This document shows, one piece after another, positions 15,923-23,591 of a stretch of DNA of 64,000 bases. A model generated the notes under the pieces. That model was not told where the DNA came from and searched no databases. It saw nothing but the letters and a program-made list of their open reading frames with translations. Positions within the stretch are counted from its first letter, which is position 1, and every line of letters begins with the position of its first letter. This stretch comes from Bacteroidales bacterium (lineage in GTDB: Bacteria; Bacteroidota; Bacteroidia; Bacteroidales; UBA932). The stretch lies in NCBI GenBank assembly GCA_017550655.1, contig JAFZOK010000024.1:124001-188000 (forward strand). The letters are read 5' to 3'. Both the position numbers and the translations under genes were made by a program.

Positions 15923-18688
15923 ATGAAAAGGCTTATATATATATTCTTGATTCTGCTTGGATTCACATCCTGCGTGAAAAACGACAGGGTGCTTGAGGAA
16001 GATACGGAAGAGAACGGAAAAAAGGTGGAACTGGTGTTTGGGGTGAAACTTCCCGAGATGCCAGAAACCAAGGTTATGGCAGACAATCCGCAGGTAACGA
16101 CTTTGCATGTTGCGGTATTCGGAGGTTCAGGCTTCCTTAAGGAGTATGTTCAGGCGGAGCCGCTGTCAGGCGCAACTACAAATGGAGACGAATACTCTTA
16201 CAAGGTGCGTCTTTCTCTCAGCGACAGCCATCTTAAGGTTCATTTCATTGCCAACGGCCCTTCAACCCTCCCGTTCCGCTATGAGGACGAGGTTATGTCT
16301 GCACTTTCGACATCCAATCCTCAGGATGCATACTGGCAGAAGATAGAGTTGCCAAACGGCATTACCGCCCAGAAGAATCCGGACGGGACATATATCAAGG
16401 TTAATGGTGAATATCAGGTTACAAACGAGACCAAGGCTTATTTCCAGCATATACCTCTCATCAGGAACTTTGCCAAGATAGAGGTAATTACTGATGCTGA
16501 CTGTGAAGCTAATGATTTCCATCTGATTTCCTATGCCGTGGTCAACAAGCCGACCAAGGGAAGCATAGCGCCGTATAACTCCGGTGCCGGATCTTTCATT
16601 ACGGATTACAAGGACAAGACTTATGCACAGCTGAAAGCGTCTTATCCGGGAAACATTCCTGCAGACGCCACTATGGATACCGATATTCCGGCTCCTTCCG
16701 CTTTTTCCAACGCTCCTTTCTATATGTATGAAAGGCCAGTTCCTACGGAAAATCCTACATATATCCTAGTCTATGGAACATACAAGAGGAGCAATCCGCA
16801 GAAGAACTGCTACTACAGGCTGGAACTTATGGATAACGAGGGTTATTATGCCATCTACAGGAATTTCAGGTATCAGGTTATCATCACCAGCATTAAGAGA
16901 GAGGGCAGCGATACTCCTGAGGATGCCGTAAACGCAGCAGGTAGCGGTGACGTTTCTACAGACACTAAGACCGAGAACCTTTCAGATATCTCTGACGGCA
17001 GGGCACGTCTCTACGTGGAGTATATGGAGAAGACGATCATCGGTGGCGGCGGCACAGTTACGCTGAAGTATAAGTTCATCCCGGATGTTAACAGCACAAG
17101 TCCTAATCCGCAGTCCAATGGAGATGACGTTGTCATTACCCCTGGCGCTGCCGGATCCAGCGGTGCGGTAATCAACGGTGCCGTTACCAAGGCTGCTTCT
17201 GATGACAGCGATGGCTGGAGAACTTTGAGTTTCACTGCCGCCACGGCCTCTAACCTGACCAAGACCCAGACTTTGAACATCCAGGGAAACTACACTTATC
17301 AGGGAGTGGCTCACAGGCTCTTCAGAAACGTTACTTTCAAGTTGCTGGAAACCCAGAACCTGACGGTAGTATGCAACCCGAGTGAGCTTGAACACGGTGC
17401 CGGCAAGCTTGTAGATGTTCTTATCAAGCTTCCTAAAGACCTTCCTCGTTCATTCTTCCCGATGAAACTTCATATCGAGGTGGAGAAGCTTAGTCTGACT
17501 CCTTATAACGATAACCTCCCGGTATATCCGGGCAAGTCCCTCGTTGACGGAACAACTAATACGTATTATTTCGTAAAAGAATTGACATACGATGATTATC
17601 TTGCCTTGCAGGACGCTTCCACAGACGACAAGGTAACCGTAACCACGCATTTCAAGACCACCAAGGATGCTTCGGACAGCCAGGTTTATGTTACAGCGCA
17701 ATACTTTAACACAAATCACGGCGGTTTCACCACATATACGATGAAGGATTTCACCGACCTCAAGTTCAGCAATTATGTCCAGACCGAACCGAATGAGCCA
17801 GTTACATTCGAATTTGATATGAATGGAAGTGATGTTCCTTCAACCGTTACGTTGACGCTTACAGGTCTGAAACCAGATCCAAGCAGCGCTACGGGAGCAA
17901 CCCTTGTCCAGATAGGATCTTCCAACTCCTATACCTGGACACCTAGCGGTTCAAGCGCTTCCATCGGTCTGCTTACCACTACCGACGGCGGTTATTACAA
18001 GGTTGAGCTTAGTGCCAACCACTATAACAATGCCGCCCTCGATAACCTTCAGTCATACAACAATCCAAGGTTCACTTCTCCTACAGGAAATATTGGAGCC
18101 GGTGCCGGTCAGGAAGTCCAGTTTGCATACAATTATCCGAATGCAGCCTCCGTTCAGCCGGTAACCTTCACGTTGTCTGGCCTTAGACCGAGGTCTACGG
18201 ATACCCAGTTCCAGGATTTGGGCGGCGGCAAGTGGCTTTATACACCATCAAGCGCTACTGCGGCCCAGACAGTTTACTTTGAAACCACGGCCTGGAACGC
18301 TTCAGTATCCGTATCTATGGATGGTGATTCTTACTATGCCGCAGGTCCTTACACCAAGAATTCAGTGAATTCTGTAAATATAGCCCAGGGTGCTTTGAGA
18401 TTTAGCGGATTTACTGGTAACCAAACGGTTACATATTATAATGCTTCTGGAAATGTAGGAACCTTCACAACTAACAGAGGAGGCAATAGGCCGAATTATT
18501 ACTATAGAAATCCTCAGTTTACTTTGAACCGAACAGATTTCGTTAATAATGATATGGTTTATTTCTCATATGGAACAGGAACGAACATCCGTTATTCTAC
18601 GGAAGCGTATTCTATTGCAACTTTGACATCTAAGACGGCTACTAATTACATCACCGTTACCTGGCAAACTACACCTCCAACGTTCTAA
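15923..18688 (+). CDS. DUF4906-like large lipoprotein, end of pilus operon
   Basis: A 921-residue lipoprotein (lipobox LGFTSC, Cys at about 17). The N-terminal half follows the pattern of DUF4906 pilus-associated proteins (KVELVFGVKLPEMPETKVM, RNFAKIEVITDAD, FYMYERPVPTENPTYILVYG, YRNFRYQVIITSIKREG). The second half holds a series of beta-sandwich modules; two of them (VTLTLTGLKP... from about residue 650 and VTFTLSGLRP... from about residue 755) are recognisable tandem repeats of roughly 100 residues. It is the last gene of the operon, followed by a terminator. Probably a large stalk or adhesive subunit; the DUF number is a judgement from the pattern, not from a search. Confidence 0.62.
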   Translation: MKRLIYIFLILLGFTSCVKNDRVLEEDTEENGKKVELVFGVKLPEMPETKVMADNPQVTTLHVAVFGGSGFLKEYVQAEPLSGATTNGDEYSYKVRLSLSDSHLKVHFIANGPSTLPFRYEDEVMSALSTSNPQDAYWQKIELPNGITAQKNPDGTYIKVNGEYQVTNETKAYFQHIPLIRNFAKIEVITDADCEANDFHLISYAVVNKPTKGSIAPYNSGAGSFITDYKDKTYAQLKASYPGNIPADATMDTDIPAPSAFSNAPFYMYERPVPTENPTYILVYGTYKRSNPQKNCYYRLELMDNEGYYAIYRNFRYQVIITSIKREGSDTPEDAVNAAGSGDVSTDTKTENLSDISDGRARLYVEYMEKTIIGGGGTVTLKYKFIPDVNSTSPNPQSNGDDVVITPGAAGSSGAVINGAVTKAASDDSDGWRTLSFTAATASNLTKTQTLNIQGNYTYQGVAHRLFRNVTFKLLETQNLTVVCNPSELEHGAGKLVDVLIKLPKDLPRSFFPMKLHIEVEKLSLTPYNDNLPVYPGKSLVDGTTNTYYFVKELTYDDYLALQDASTDDKVTVTTHFKTTKDASDSQVYVTAQYFNTNHGGFTTYTMKDFTDLKFSNYVQTEPNEPVTFEFDMNGSDVPSTVTLTLTGLKPDPSSATGATLVQIGSSNSYTWTPSGSSASIGLLTTTDGGYYKVELSANHYNNAALDNLQSYNNPRFTSPTGNIGAGAGQEVQFAYNYPNAASVQPVTFTLSGLRPRSTDTQFQDLGGGKWLYTPSSATAAQTVYFETTAWNASVSVSMDGDSYYAAGPYTKNSVNSVNIAQGALRFSGFTGNQTVTYYNASGNVGTFTTNRGGNRPNYYYRNPQFTLNRTDFVNNDMVYFSYGTGTNIRYSTEAYSIATLTSKTATNYITVTWQTTPPTF

Positions 18689-18733
18689 TCGCCGAGAAAA
18701 GATAATTGTAATAAACAATACCAATACTTCAAG

Positions 18734-18764
18734 GGCGTTCCGGATACTCCCCGGAGCGCCTTTG
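18734..18764 (+). terminator. terminator of the pilus operon
   Basis: GGCGTTCCGG pairs with CCGGAGCGCC (one G-T pair), loop of seven bases, then TTTGTT. Confidence 0.75.
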
Positions 18765-18786
18765 TTATGTGGAATTTTGTTGACTT

Positions 18787-19740
18787 TTACTTGACAGTTA
18801 GGCGGGACAGTCTGTTTGACAAGAGTTCCCGGTATGAAGATTTGAGGTTTGCCGGGAGGAAGGAACTGTCTATGAGGATTTCCCAGGACGGGAGGTTTGA
18901 GGCCATCTTGTCTATTAATCGCTGAGCCACAGTTTCAGGAATGCCGCTATTGACCATTGCACGGGAAAAGGTAGAGCGGTCAAAGCCGATTTTGTTTCCG
19001 CCAACCTCAAAAGTCATTGCCATTTCATCGGGATCGGCAGGATCTGCAAGAAGTACTGAAAGAAGGTCGTATGCAGGGGATAAGGCGTAGTTGCCGTTTC
19101 CGGTATCAATCAGGGAGAAATTCTTGCAGTGCATATCGGTATTGCCTGTTATCCAGGAGAAGAGGACCACTTCCCAGAATCTCTGGACATCAAGCATGGG
19201 AGCGGCAGCGTACCGTTTTACGGTTTCTGCAAGCTGCTGGTAGGTGCCATGGTATTTATGTTCTGTAAGACGGTTTGAGAGCTGGCACATATCCAGCATG
19301 GATATCTTCTTGCCCTTTGAGCTACGATCCATTCTTAAAGACAAATATCCAATTTCCCCATCGGCAAGGCGTATGAGAGTATGCCGGGCTGTGCGGATAT
19401 GGGCAGAGTCTGCCATCTTCATGGTAAGATCTTCTATCTCAGGCAGAAATGGATATTTGGAACTCTGAGGTTTGAAGATGTATTTGCCCCAAAGGCCGAC
19501 AATGGTAAACTTGGCGGGTTCATTTTTCCCTCCGCGATTTACATCCAAAGACATTTTTGCCTGCACGCCGGTTACCGAGGCGCTTGTAAGAATGACTTGG
19601 CGGGCAAGTTCACTCATGTTGTCTCTGGTATAAGGCATATAAGGTGCCTGCGGGCTGCCAAAAAAGCGCCTCGCACATTCAGGATGAAAATCCACTTGGC
19701 CTTCATCCAATTCGCGATAACAATACAGACATTTATTCAT
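18787..19740 (-). CDS. hipT: HipT-like kinase toxin (HipA C-terminal part) with zinc-knuckle N-terminus
   Basis: Serine/threonine kinase of the HipA family lacking the HipA N-subdomain, which is encoded separately upstream, as in HipBST. Start chosen at ATG 19740, giving 317 residues; the longer reading into 19821 would overlap the upstream gene. Residues 4-22 carry C-x2-C...H-x2-C (C4, C7, H19, C22), a zinc-ribbon-like N-terminus. A Gly-rich loop with potential autophosphorylation residues is SASVTGVQAK (about 53-62), the ATP-binding Lys lies near 90 (YIFKPQ), the catalytic GNTDMHCKNFS has D202 and N207, and the metal-binding Asp is in SPAYDLLS (225). By homology it phosphorylates an aminoacyl-tRNA synthetase or a related target; which one cannot be told. 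It overlaps the upstream gene by 8 bases. Confidence 0.85.
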   Translation of the reverse strand: MNKCLYCYRELDEGQVDFHPECARRFFGSPQAPYMPYTRDNMSELARQVILTSASVTGVQAKMSLDVNRGGKNEPAKFTIVGLWGKYIFKPQSSKYPFLPEIEDLTMKMADSAHIRTARHTLIRLADGEIGYLSLRMDRSSKGKKISMLDMCQLSNRLTEHKYHGTYQQLAETVKRYAAAPMLDVQRFWEVVLFSWITGNTDMHCKNFSLIDTGNGNYALSPAYDLLSVLLADPADPDEMAMTFEVGGNKIGFDRSTFSRAMVNSGIPETVAQRLIDKMASNLPSWEILIDSSFLPANLKSSYRELLSNRLSRLTVK

Positions 19741-20056
19741 GACTTGCCGGTTTAACGCTGATGTTTCCAATACAATCTTTGCAGCATGCCATAAGAAGAG
19801 ACATCCTGTCTCGGGCATCAATCTTCCAGGAAGAAGAGGCGATATCCAATAGCCAGCCTTCCGGTATCAGGCCGTCAAAGACCGGAAACATCATTTCCTT
19901 GAAATAGGGTTTCTCTGTCAGGGGCATGGTAGGACTTATAGCTACAGCATCTGGGTTGGAGAGAAATTCCTTGTCGTATCCGAAATGAAAACCCTCCTCG
20001 TCTTCTGTCAGGATGCCGCAGAATAAATCATTTACATAGATTTCTGTCTGTTTCAT
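19733..20056 (-). CDS. hipS: HipS-like protein (HipA N-subdomain as a separate protein)
   Basis: A 107-residue protein equal to the N-subdomain-1 of HipA (IYVNDLFCGILTEDEEGFHFGYDKEFL, then MPLTEKPYF and FDGLIPEGWLLD). In the E. coli HipBST system this piece is the antitoxin that blocks the HipT kinase, whereas HipB only boosts repression. Here it sits between the HTH gene and the kinase gene, with overlaps of four bases (ATGA) upstream and eight bases downstream, so all three are one translation-coupled operon. It ends CCKDCIGNISVKP, a segment that lies at the N-domain border in full-length HipA. The antitoxin role is by analogy. Confidence 0.85.
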   Translation of the reverse strand: MKQTEIYVNDLFCGILTEDEEGFHFGYDKEFLSNPDAVAISPTMPLTEKPYFKEMMFPVFDGLIPEGWLLDIASSSWKIDARDRMSLLMACCKDCIGNISVKPASHE

Positions 20057-20253
20057 AATTGTTCATTTTTTACGGGTCCGAGACATTCGCCAAAGAGAGA
20101 TAGAACGGAGTTTACCTTATCCATTCTGAGGGTTTGTTTTCCTTGTTCCAAGTCTCTGACAAAACGCAGACCAACTCCAGACCTTTCGGCCAGTTCTACC
20201 TGAGTTAGCTTGTTTGCCTTTCTTTTTTGTTTTATGTGTTTAGAAAGTGTCAT
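20053..20253 (-). CDS. hipB: HipB-like XRE-family DNA-binding protein
   Basis: A helix-turn-helix protein of 66 residues, starting MTLSKHIKQKRKANKLTQVELAERSGVGLRFV; the HTH spans about residues 5-55. A start at 20286 would add 11 residues and would run through the promoter at 20276-20283, so ATG 20253 is preferred. The gene is first in the operon, directly downstream of inverted repeats that it very likely binds to repress hipBST. The end GPVKNEQL overlaps the hipS start by four bases. Confidence 0.85.
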   Translation of the reverse strand: MTLSKHIKQKRKANKLTQVELAERSGVGLRFVRDLEQGKQTLRMDKVNSVLSLFGECLGPVKNEQL

Positions 20254-20269
20254 GGATTTTATACTTAAT

Positions 20270-20362
20270 CGGGTACAAATATACAAATAATTTAAAAAAA
20301 TTATACCCGTATAGATATAATTTTTTGGGATATGTAGTAATTTATATCTGAGCGGGTATAAA
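20270..20362 (-). promoter_or_regulatory. hipBST promoter and inverted-repeat operator
   Basis: A minus-strand -7 element, TATATTTG (CAAATATA on plus, 20276-20283), begins 23 bases before hipB. Two sites, TTATACCCGTATAGATATAA (20301-20320) and TTATATCTGAGCGGGTATAA (20342-20361), are near-perfect reverse complements (about 18 of 20). A third half site, CGGGTA (20270-20275), abuts the -7 element. This is a typical HipB-type arrangement for cooperative repression. Confidence 0.65.
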
Positions 20363-20445
20363 TTGTGTTGTCGCTGAAGCTATTAAGGATGATTATTCAA
20401 GCTTTGGGTTGAACAATGCAAAAATTGTATTACTTTGTTTGCAAT

Positions 20446-21384
20446 ATGAAATGGTCGGGGTTTAGGATAGTTTTGATGGCGGGGTTTCTGGCCTTGAGCA
20501 GTAGTTTTCTGTGGGGGCAGGATTTGAGTTTGCGTGCACTGAATTACTGGGATAAGTACGATTTGTCCGATTCCACTTTATATAGGCCTGTTGCCGGGGA
20601 GGATTCTTTCTCCGCGATGGAGTCAGAGGCCTCGAATTTCTTTGCTTTGCTTAAGAATGTTCCCGATTCTGTTGCCAGGATTGCAGTGGGTAATTATCTG
20701 GATAAGGCCGCATTGGCAAGTAGAGACGGTTTTGATGCCTATGGGCAGATTCTGGGCATCGCGGAGAAGTATTTTTACAATGTGAATTCTCCTTATTATT
20801 GTGAGGAGATGCTTCTGCCGTTCCTGGACCACATGATTGCCAGAGCGGATATTCCTGAAGTGGAGAAGAGCCGGGAAAAGTACCTGGCAATGCTGATCAG
20901 GCGCAATGCCGTGGGAAGCAAGGCGGAGGATTTTGTATTTAATCTTATTCATTTACCGGAGCAACTAATCTTTACTGATGGAGATACTCATGAACCAGTA
21001 TCTCTGTATGAAATTGTGGATATTGAAGAGACTCTTATAAGCAAGCCGCTTTTGATAGTGTTCTATTCCGCGGATTGCAGGGATTGCCTGGATGGTATTG
21101 ACCGTCTCTCCCATTCTCCGGTGGTTCGGGAGAGGGTTTCTTCCGGAAAGATGAACGTTCTGGTTGTTTGTGTGGAAGGGAATTGTCGTTCTTCTGTATC
21201 TAAGATGCCAAAGGATTGGATTGTTGCAGAGGATATTTCCGAAGAGTATCATAAAAACATCGTGGAAACATCTCTGTACAGTGTGCGGCAGACTCCAAGT
21301 GTATATATGCTGGATGAGAAAGGGGTGGTGCTTTTGAAAGATGCTAGCGTTTCCTCCGCAATTCAGTTTCTGCTGGAGCAGTAA
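20446..21384 (+). CDS. exported thioredoxin-fold protein (DUF5106-like)
   Basis: An exported protein with signal MKWSGFRIVLMAGFLALSSSFLWGQ. The start is set at 20446; the upstream ATG at 20416 would add ten residues with no signal-peptide character. A helical N-terminal region of about 170 residues (AMESEASNFFALLKNVPDSV, ANYLDKAA-like) resembles the DUF5106 region found before TlpA-like domains in Bacteroidales. A thioredoxin-like domain follows with LLIVFYSADCRDCLDGI (C-x2-C) and a cis-Pro region, RQTPSVYMLDEKG. It may reduce or exchange disulfides in the periplasm. Monocistronic, between hipBST (divergent) and the DUF3575 gene. Confidence 0.65.
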   Translation: MKWSGFRIVLMAGFLALSSSFLWGQDLSLRALNYWDKYDLSDSTLYRPVAGEDSFSAMESEASNFFALLKNVPDSVARIAVGNYLDKAALASRDGFDAYGQILGIAEKYFYNVNSPYYCEEMLLPFLDHMIARADIPEVEKSREKYLAMLIRRNAVGSKAEDFVFNLIHLPEQLIFTDGDTHEPVSLYEIVDIEETLISKPLLIVFYSADCRDCLDGIDRLSHSPVVRERVSSGKMNVLVVCVEGNCRSSVSKMPKDWIVAEDISEEYHKNIVETSLYSVRQTPSVYMLDEKGVVLLKDASVSSAIQFLLEQ

Positions 21385-21456
21385 ATGTGGATTCTTTGGG
21401 ATTTTTTCTTAAATTTGAGAATTGAAGAGTATTTATTGAATTTAACGATATAGTCA

Positions 21457-22050
21457 ATGAAAATCAAGACTGTTTTTGCCGCAGCGCTTCTGCTGCTTGT
21501 CTGCTTTGCGAATGACGCGAAGGGACAGAAGGCGGCCATCAAGACAAATCTGCTCTACGATGCTACCGCCACCATCAATCTGGGCGTGGAGTTCGGGTTG
21601 AGTGACAGATGGACAATGGATGTCTCAGGAAACTTCAATCCTTTCCGCTTCCACGGAGGACACCGCTGGAAGCACTGGATGGTGCAGCCGGAGCTCAGGT
21701 ACTGGTTCTGCGACCGCTTTGCGGGCAGTTTCTTTGCAGTTCACGCTCTCGGCGGAATGTATGATGTGGGAAACATAGATTTCCTGAAATTCAAAATCCT
21801 GAATGCGGACTTCGAGAAAATGAAAAACAAGCGCTACGAAGGCTGGACTGCCGGTGTAGGTGTAGGCTGGGGACACGACTGGATTCTTTCCAAGCACCTG
21901 AACCTCGAGATTGAACTGGCGGCTGGCTATATGTATGCAAAGCATGACAAGTATCAGCCTTACAATGCGCACACGCCTTATATAAAGGGCGCGGACCGTC
22001 ATTTCTTTGCACCTACAAAGGCTGCCTTGAGTTTGGTTTATGTATTTTAA
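21457..22050 (+). CDS. DUF3575 outer-membrane protein
   Basis: A signal peptide (AAALLLLVCFANDAKGQ) followed by a complete DUF3575 domain: AAIKTNLLYDATATINLGVEFGL, PFRFHGGHRWKHWMVQPELRYWF, GWTAGVGVGWGHDWIL, HLNLEIELAAGYMYAKHDKY and the C-terminal APTKAALSLVYVF. The C-terminal aromatic and the alternating strands suggest an outer-membrane barrel. It is the same fold as the second half of the 7454 gene, here free-standing. It is followed after 12 bases by a DUF3868 protein; the pair is normally associated with fimbrillin genes, but no fimbrillin is adjacent here. Confidence 0.8.
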   Translation: MKIKTVFAAALLLLVCFANDAKGQKAAIKTNLLYDATATINLGVEFGLSDRWTMDVSGNFNPFRFHGGHRWKHWMVQPELRYWFCDRFAGSFFAVHALGGMYDVGNIDFLKFKILNADFEKMKNKRYEGWTAGVGVGWGHDWILSKHLNLEIELAAGYMYAKHDKYQPYNAHTPYIKGADRHFFAPTKAALSLVYVF

Positions 22051-22062
22051 TCGGCGACAAAA

Positions 22063-23523
22063 ATGAAGAATATGAGAAAATATATATTGACACTCTCGGC
22101 CGCAATTCTGGCTGCGGGTGCATCTTACGCCCAGAAACCGGTTAACCGTACGGCTGATGTATTTGCCGGCGGCGTGAGGACAAGCAATGTGACTCTGACT
22201 CCAACATCAACGATGCTGAATGTCACTATGGATATAGATTATTCTGCCGCGACGGTTGGAAATAAAGAGTCTTTGGATATTGTTCCTGTGCTTACAGACG
22301 GAACAAACGTAAAGGAACTTCCTGCTATAGGACTCTATGGAGGAAGGCGTTACTGGAAGTATCTGCGTGACGGCGGAAAGACAGGCAGGAATTTCAAGCT
22401 CTATAAGGAAGGAAAGGCTCCAAAGACCGAGCACTACACGGCAAATGTGCCTTACGAGAGCTGGATGGACAACTGCCAGCTGCTTCTCCGTCAGACTAGC
22501 CGCGGATGCTGCAACAGCACTCTCAACCAGGGCGTGAGCACTCTGGCCGCCCTGAAAAAAGAGTTCAAGTTCTCTCCGGACTTCCTGTATGTGCAGCCTG
22601 TGGCTGAGGCAGTGAAGCTTAGGGCAGAGCAGGGCGAGGCCCATCTGGAATATGCCGTTGGAAAGGGCAAGGTGGATCCTAAGTTCAAGGACAATGCCGC
22701 AGAGATACAGAAGATTACGGATATCGTGAATATGCTTGCGGCAAACAAGGACGAGTACAAGGTTAAAGGAATCAACCTCAAGGGTTATGCTTCTCCTGAC
22801 GGAAAGTTTGCAACGAACGAGAAACTTGCAATGGCAAGGACAGGTTCTTTGAAGATTCTGGTGAAGAACGCTCTCAAGAATGTGGACATTCCGATAACCA
22901 CAGATTACGAGGCCGAGGACTGGAATGGTGTACGCGGCTTTGTGGAGGCATCCTCACTGGACAATAAGGATGAGATACTGGCTTTGATTGACGGCAACCT
23001 GTCTCCGGACCAGAAGGAGCAGAAGCTCAGGAAGGATTATCCTCAGCAGTTCAGAACCCTGCTGGACGAGTGCTTCCCAGCACTGAGACGTTCCAGCTAC
23101 GAGGTTAATTACGAGGTGGCTTCATACGCTGATGTGAATCAGATTAAAGACAAGATAAACAGCAATCCTAAAGATTTGAGCCTCAATGAATTCTTCCTGG
23201 CAGCCAATTCCGTTGCCAAGGGCAGCCCTGAGTTCAACTCCATAATGGAGAAGGCTCTTGCACAGTATCCGAATAACGAGATTGCCATTGTAAACGCAGC
23301 CAATGCGGCAATGAGTATTGGAGACCTTTCCAAGGCCGGACAGCTTCTGTCCAAGATTAAGGACGGCGGACTTAGCAAGGAGGCTTCTTACTTTACGTAC
23401 GCCAAGGCCGTTTACGAGGCCCTTAGCGGAAACTTTGCAAAGGCAGCATCTATGTTCACCTCCATTAAGGACAAGGTTCCGGAGGCCGCTGCAGCACTGG
23501 CACAGCTTGCAAAAGCAAATTAA
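22063..23523 (+). CDS. DUF3868 / OmpA-like protein
   Basis: A signal peptide (ILTLSAAILAAGASYAQ) and a DUF3868 N-terminal region (residues 30-160, with VPYESWMDNCQLLLRQTSRGCCN). An OmpA-like part lies near residues 195-345 (INLKGYASPDGKFATNEKLAMARTGSL). The C-terminal helical repeats (NNEIAIVNAANAAMSIGDLSKAGQLLSKI) look like TPR units. The arrangement matches proteins encoded with DUF3575 in Bacteroides pilus clusters. It probably works in the periplasm or outer membrane on surface-structure assembly; the exact function is unknown. ATG 22072 is an alternative start. The gene ends at a terminator. Confidence 0.75.
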   Translation: MKNMRKYILTLSAAILAAGASYAQKPVNRTADVFAGGVRTSNVTLTPTSTMLNVTMDIDYSAATVGNKESLDIVPVLTDGTNVKELPAIGLYGGRRYWKYLRDGGKTGRNFKLYKEGKAPKTEHYTANVPYESWMDNCQLLLRQTSRGCCNSTLNQGVSTLAALKKEFKFSPDFLYVQPVAEAVKLRAEQGEAHLEYAVGKGKVDPKFKDNAAEIQKITDIVNMLAANKDEYKVKGINLKGYASPDGKFATNEKLAMARTGSLKILVKNALKNVDIPITTDYEAEDWNGVRGFVEASSLDNKDEILALIDGNLSPDQKEQKLRKDYPQQFRTLLDECFPALRRSSYEVNYEVASYADVNQIKDKINSNPKDLSLNEFFLAANSVAKGSPEFNSIMEKALAQYPNNEIAIVNAANAAMSIGDLSKAGQLLSKIKDGGLSKEASYFTYAKAVYEALSGNFAKAASMFTSIKDKVPEAAAALAQLAKAN

Positions 23524-23543
23524 TGCAGCTGTTTATTTGAGAC

Positions 23544-23580
23544 AAAATCCCAAGGTTTGAATCAAATCTTGGGATTTTTA
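23544..23580 (+). terminator. terminator after DUF3868 gene
   Basis: AAAATCCCAAG pairs with CTTGGGATTTT around a 13-base loop and continues into T. Confidence 0.8.
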
Positions 23581-23591
23581 TCCTGACATTT

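Noticed and set aside
15923-18688. Assigning the large last pilus protein to a specific tip adhesin
   Set aside because: Only an overall resemblance to DUF4906-type proteins is visible; no diagnostic motif supports a more exact name.
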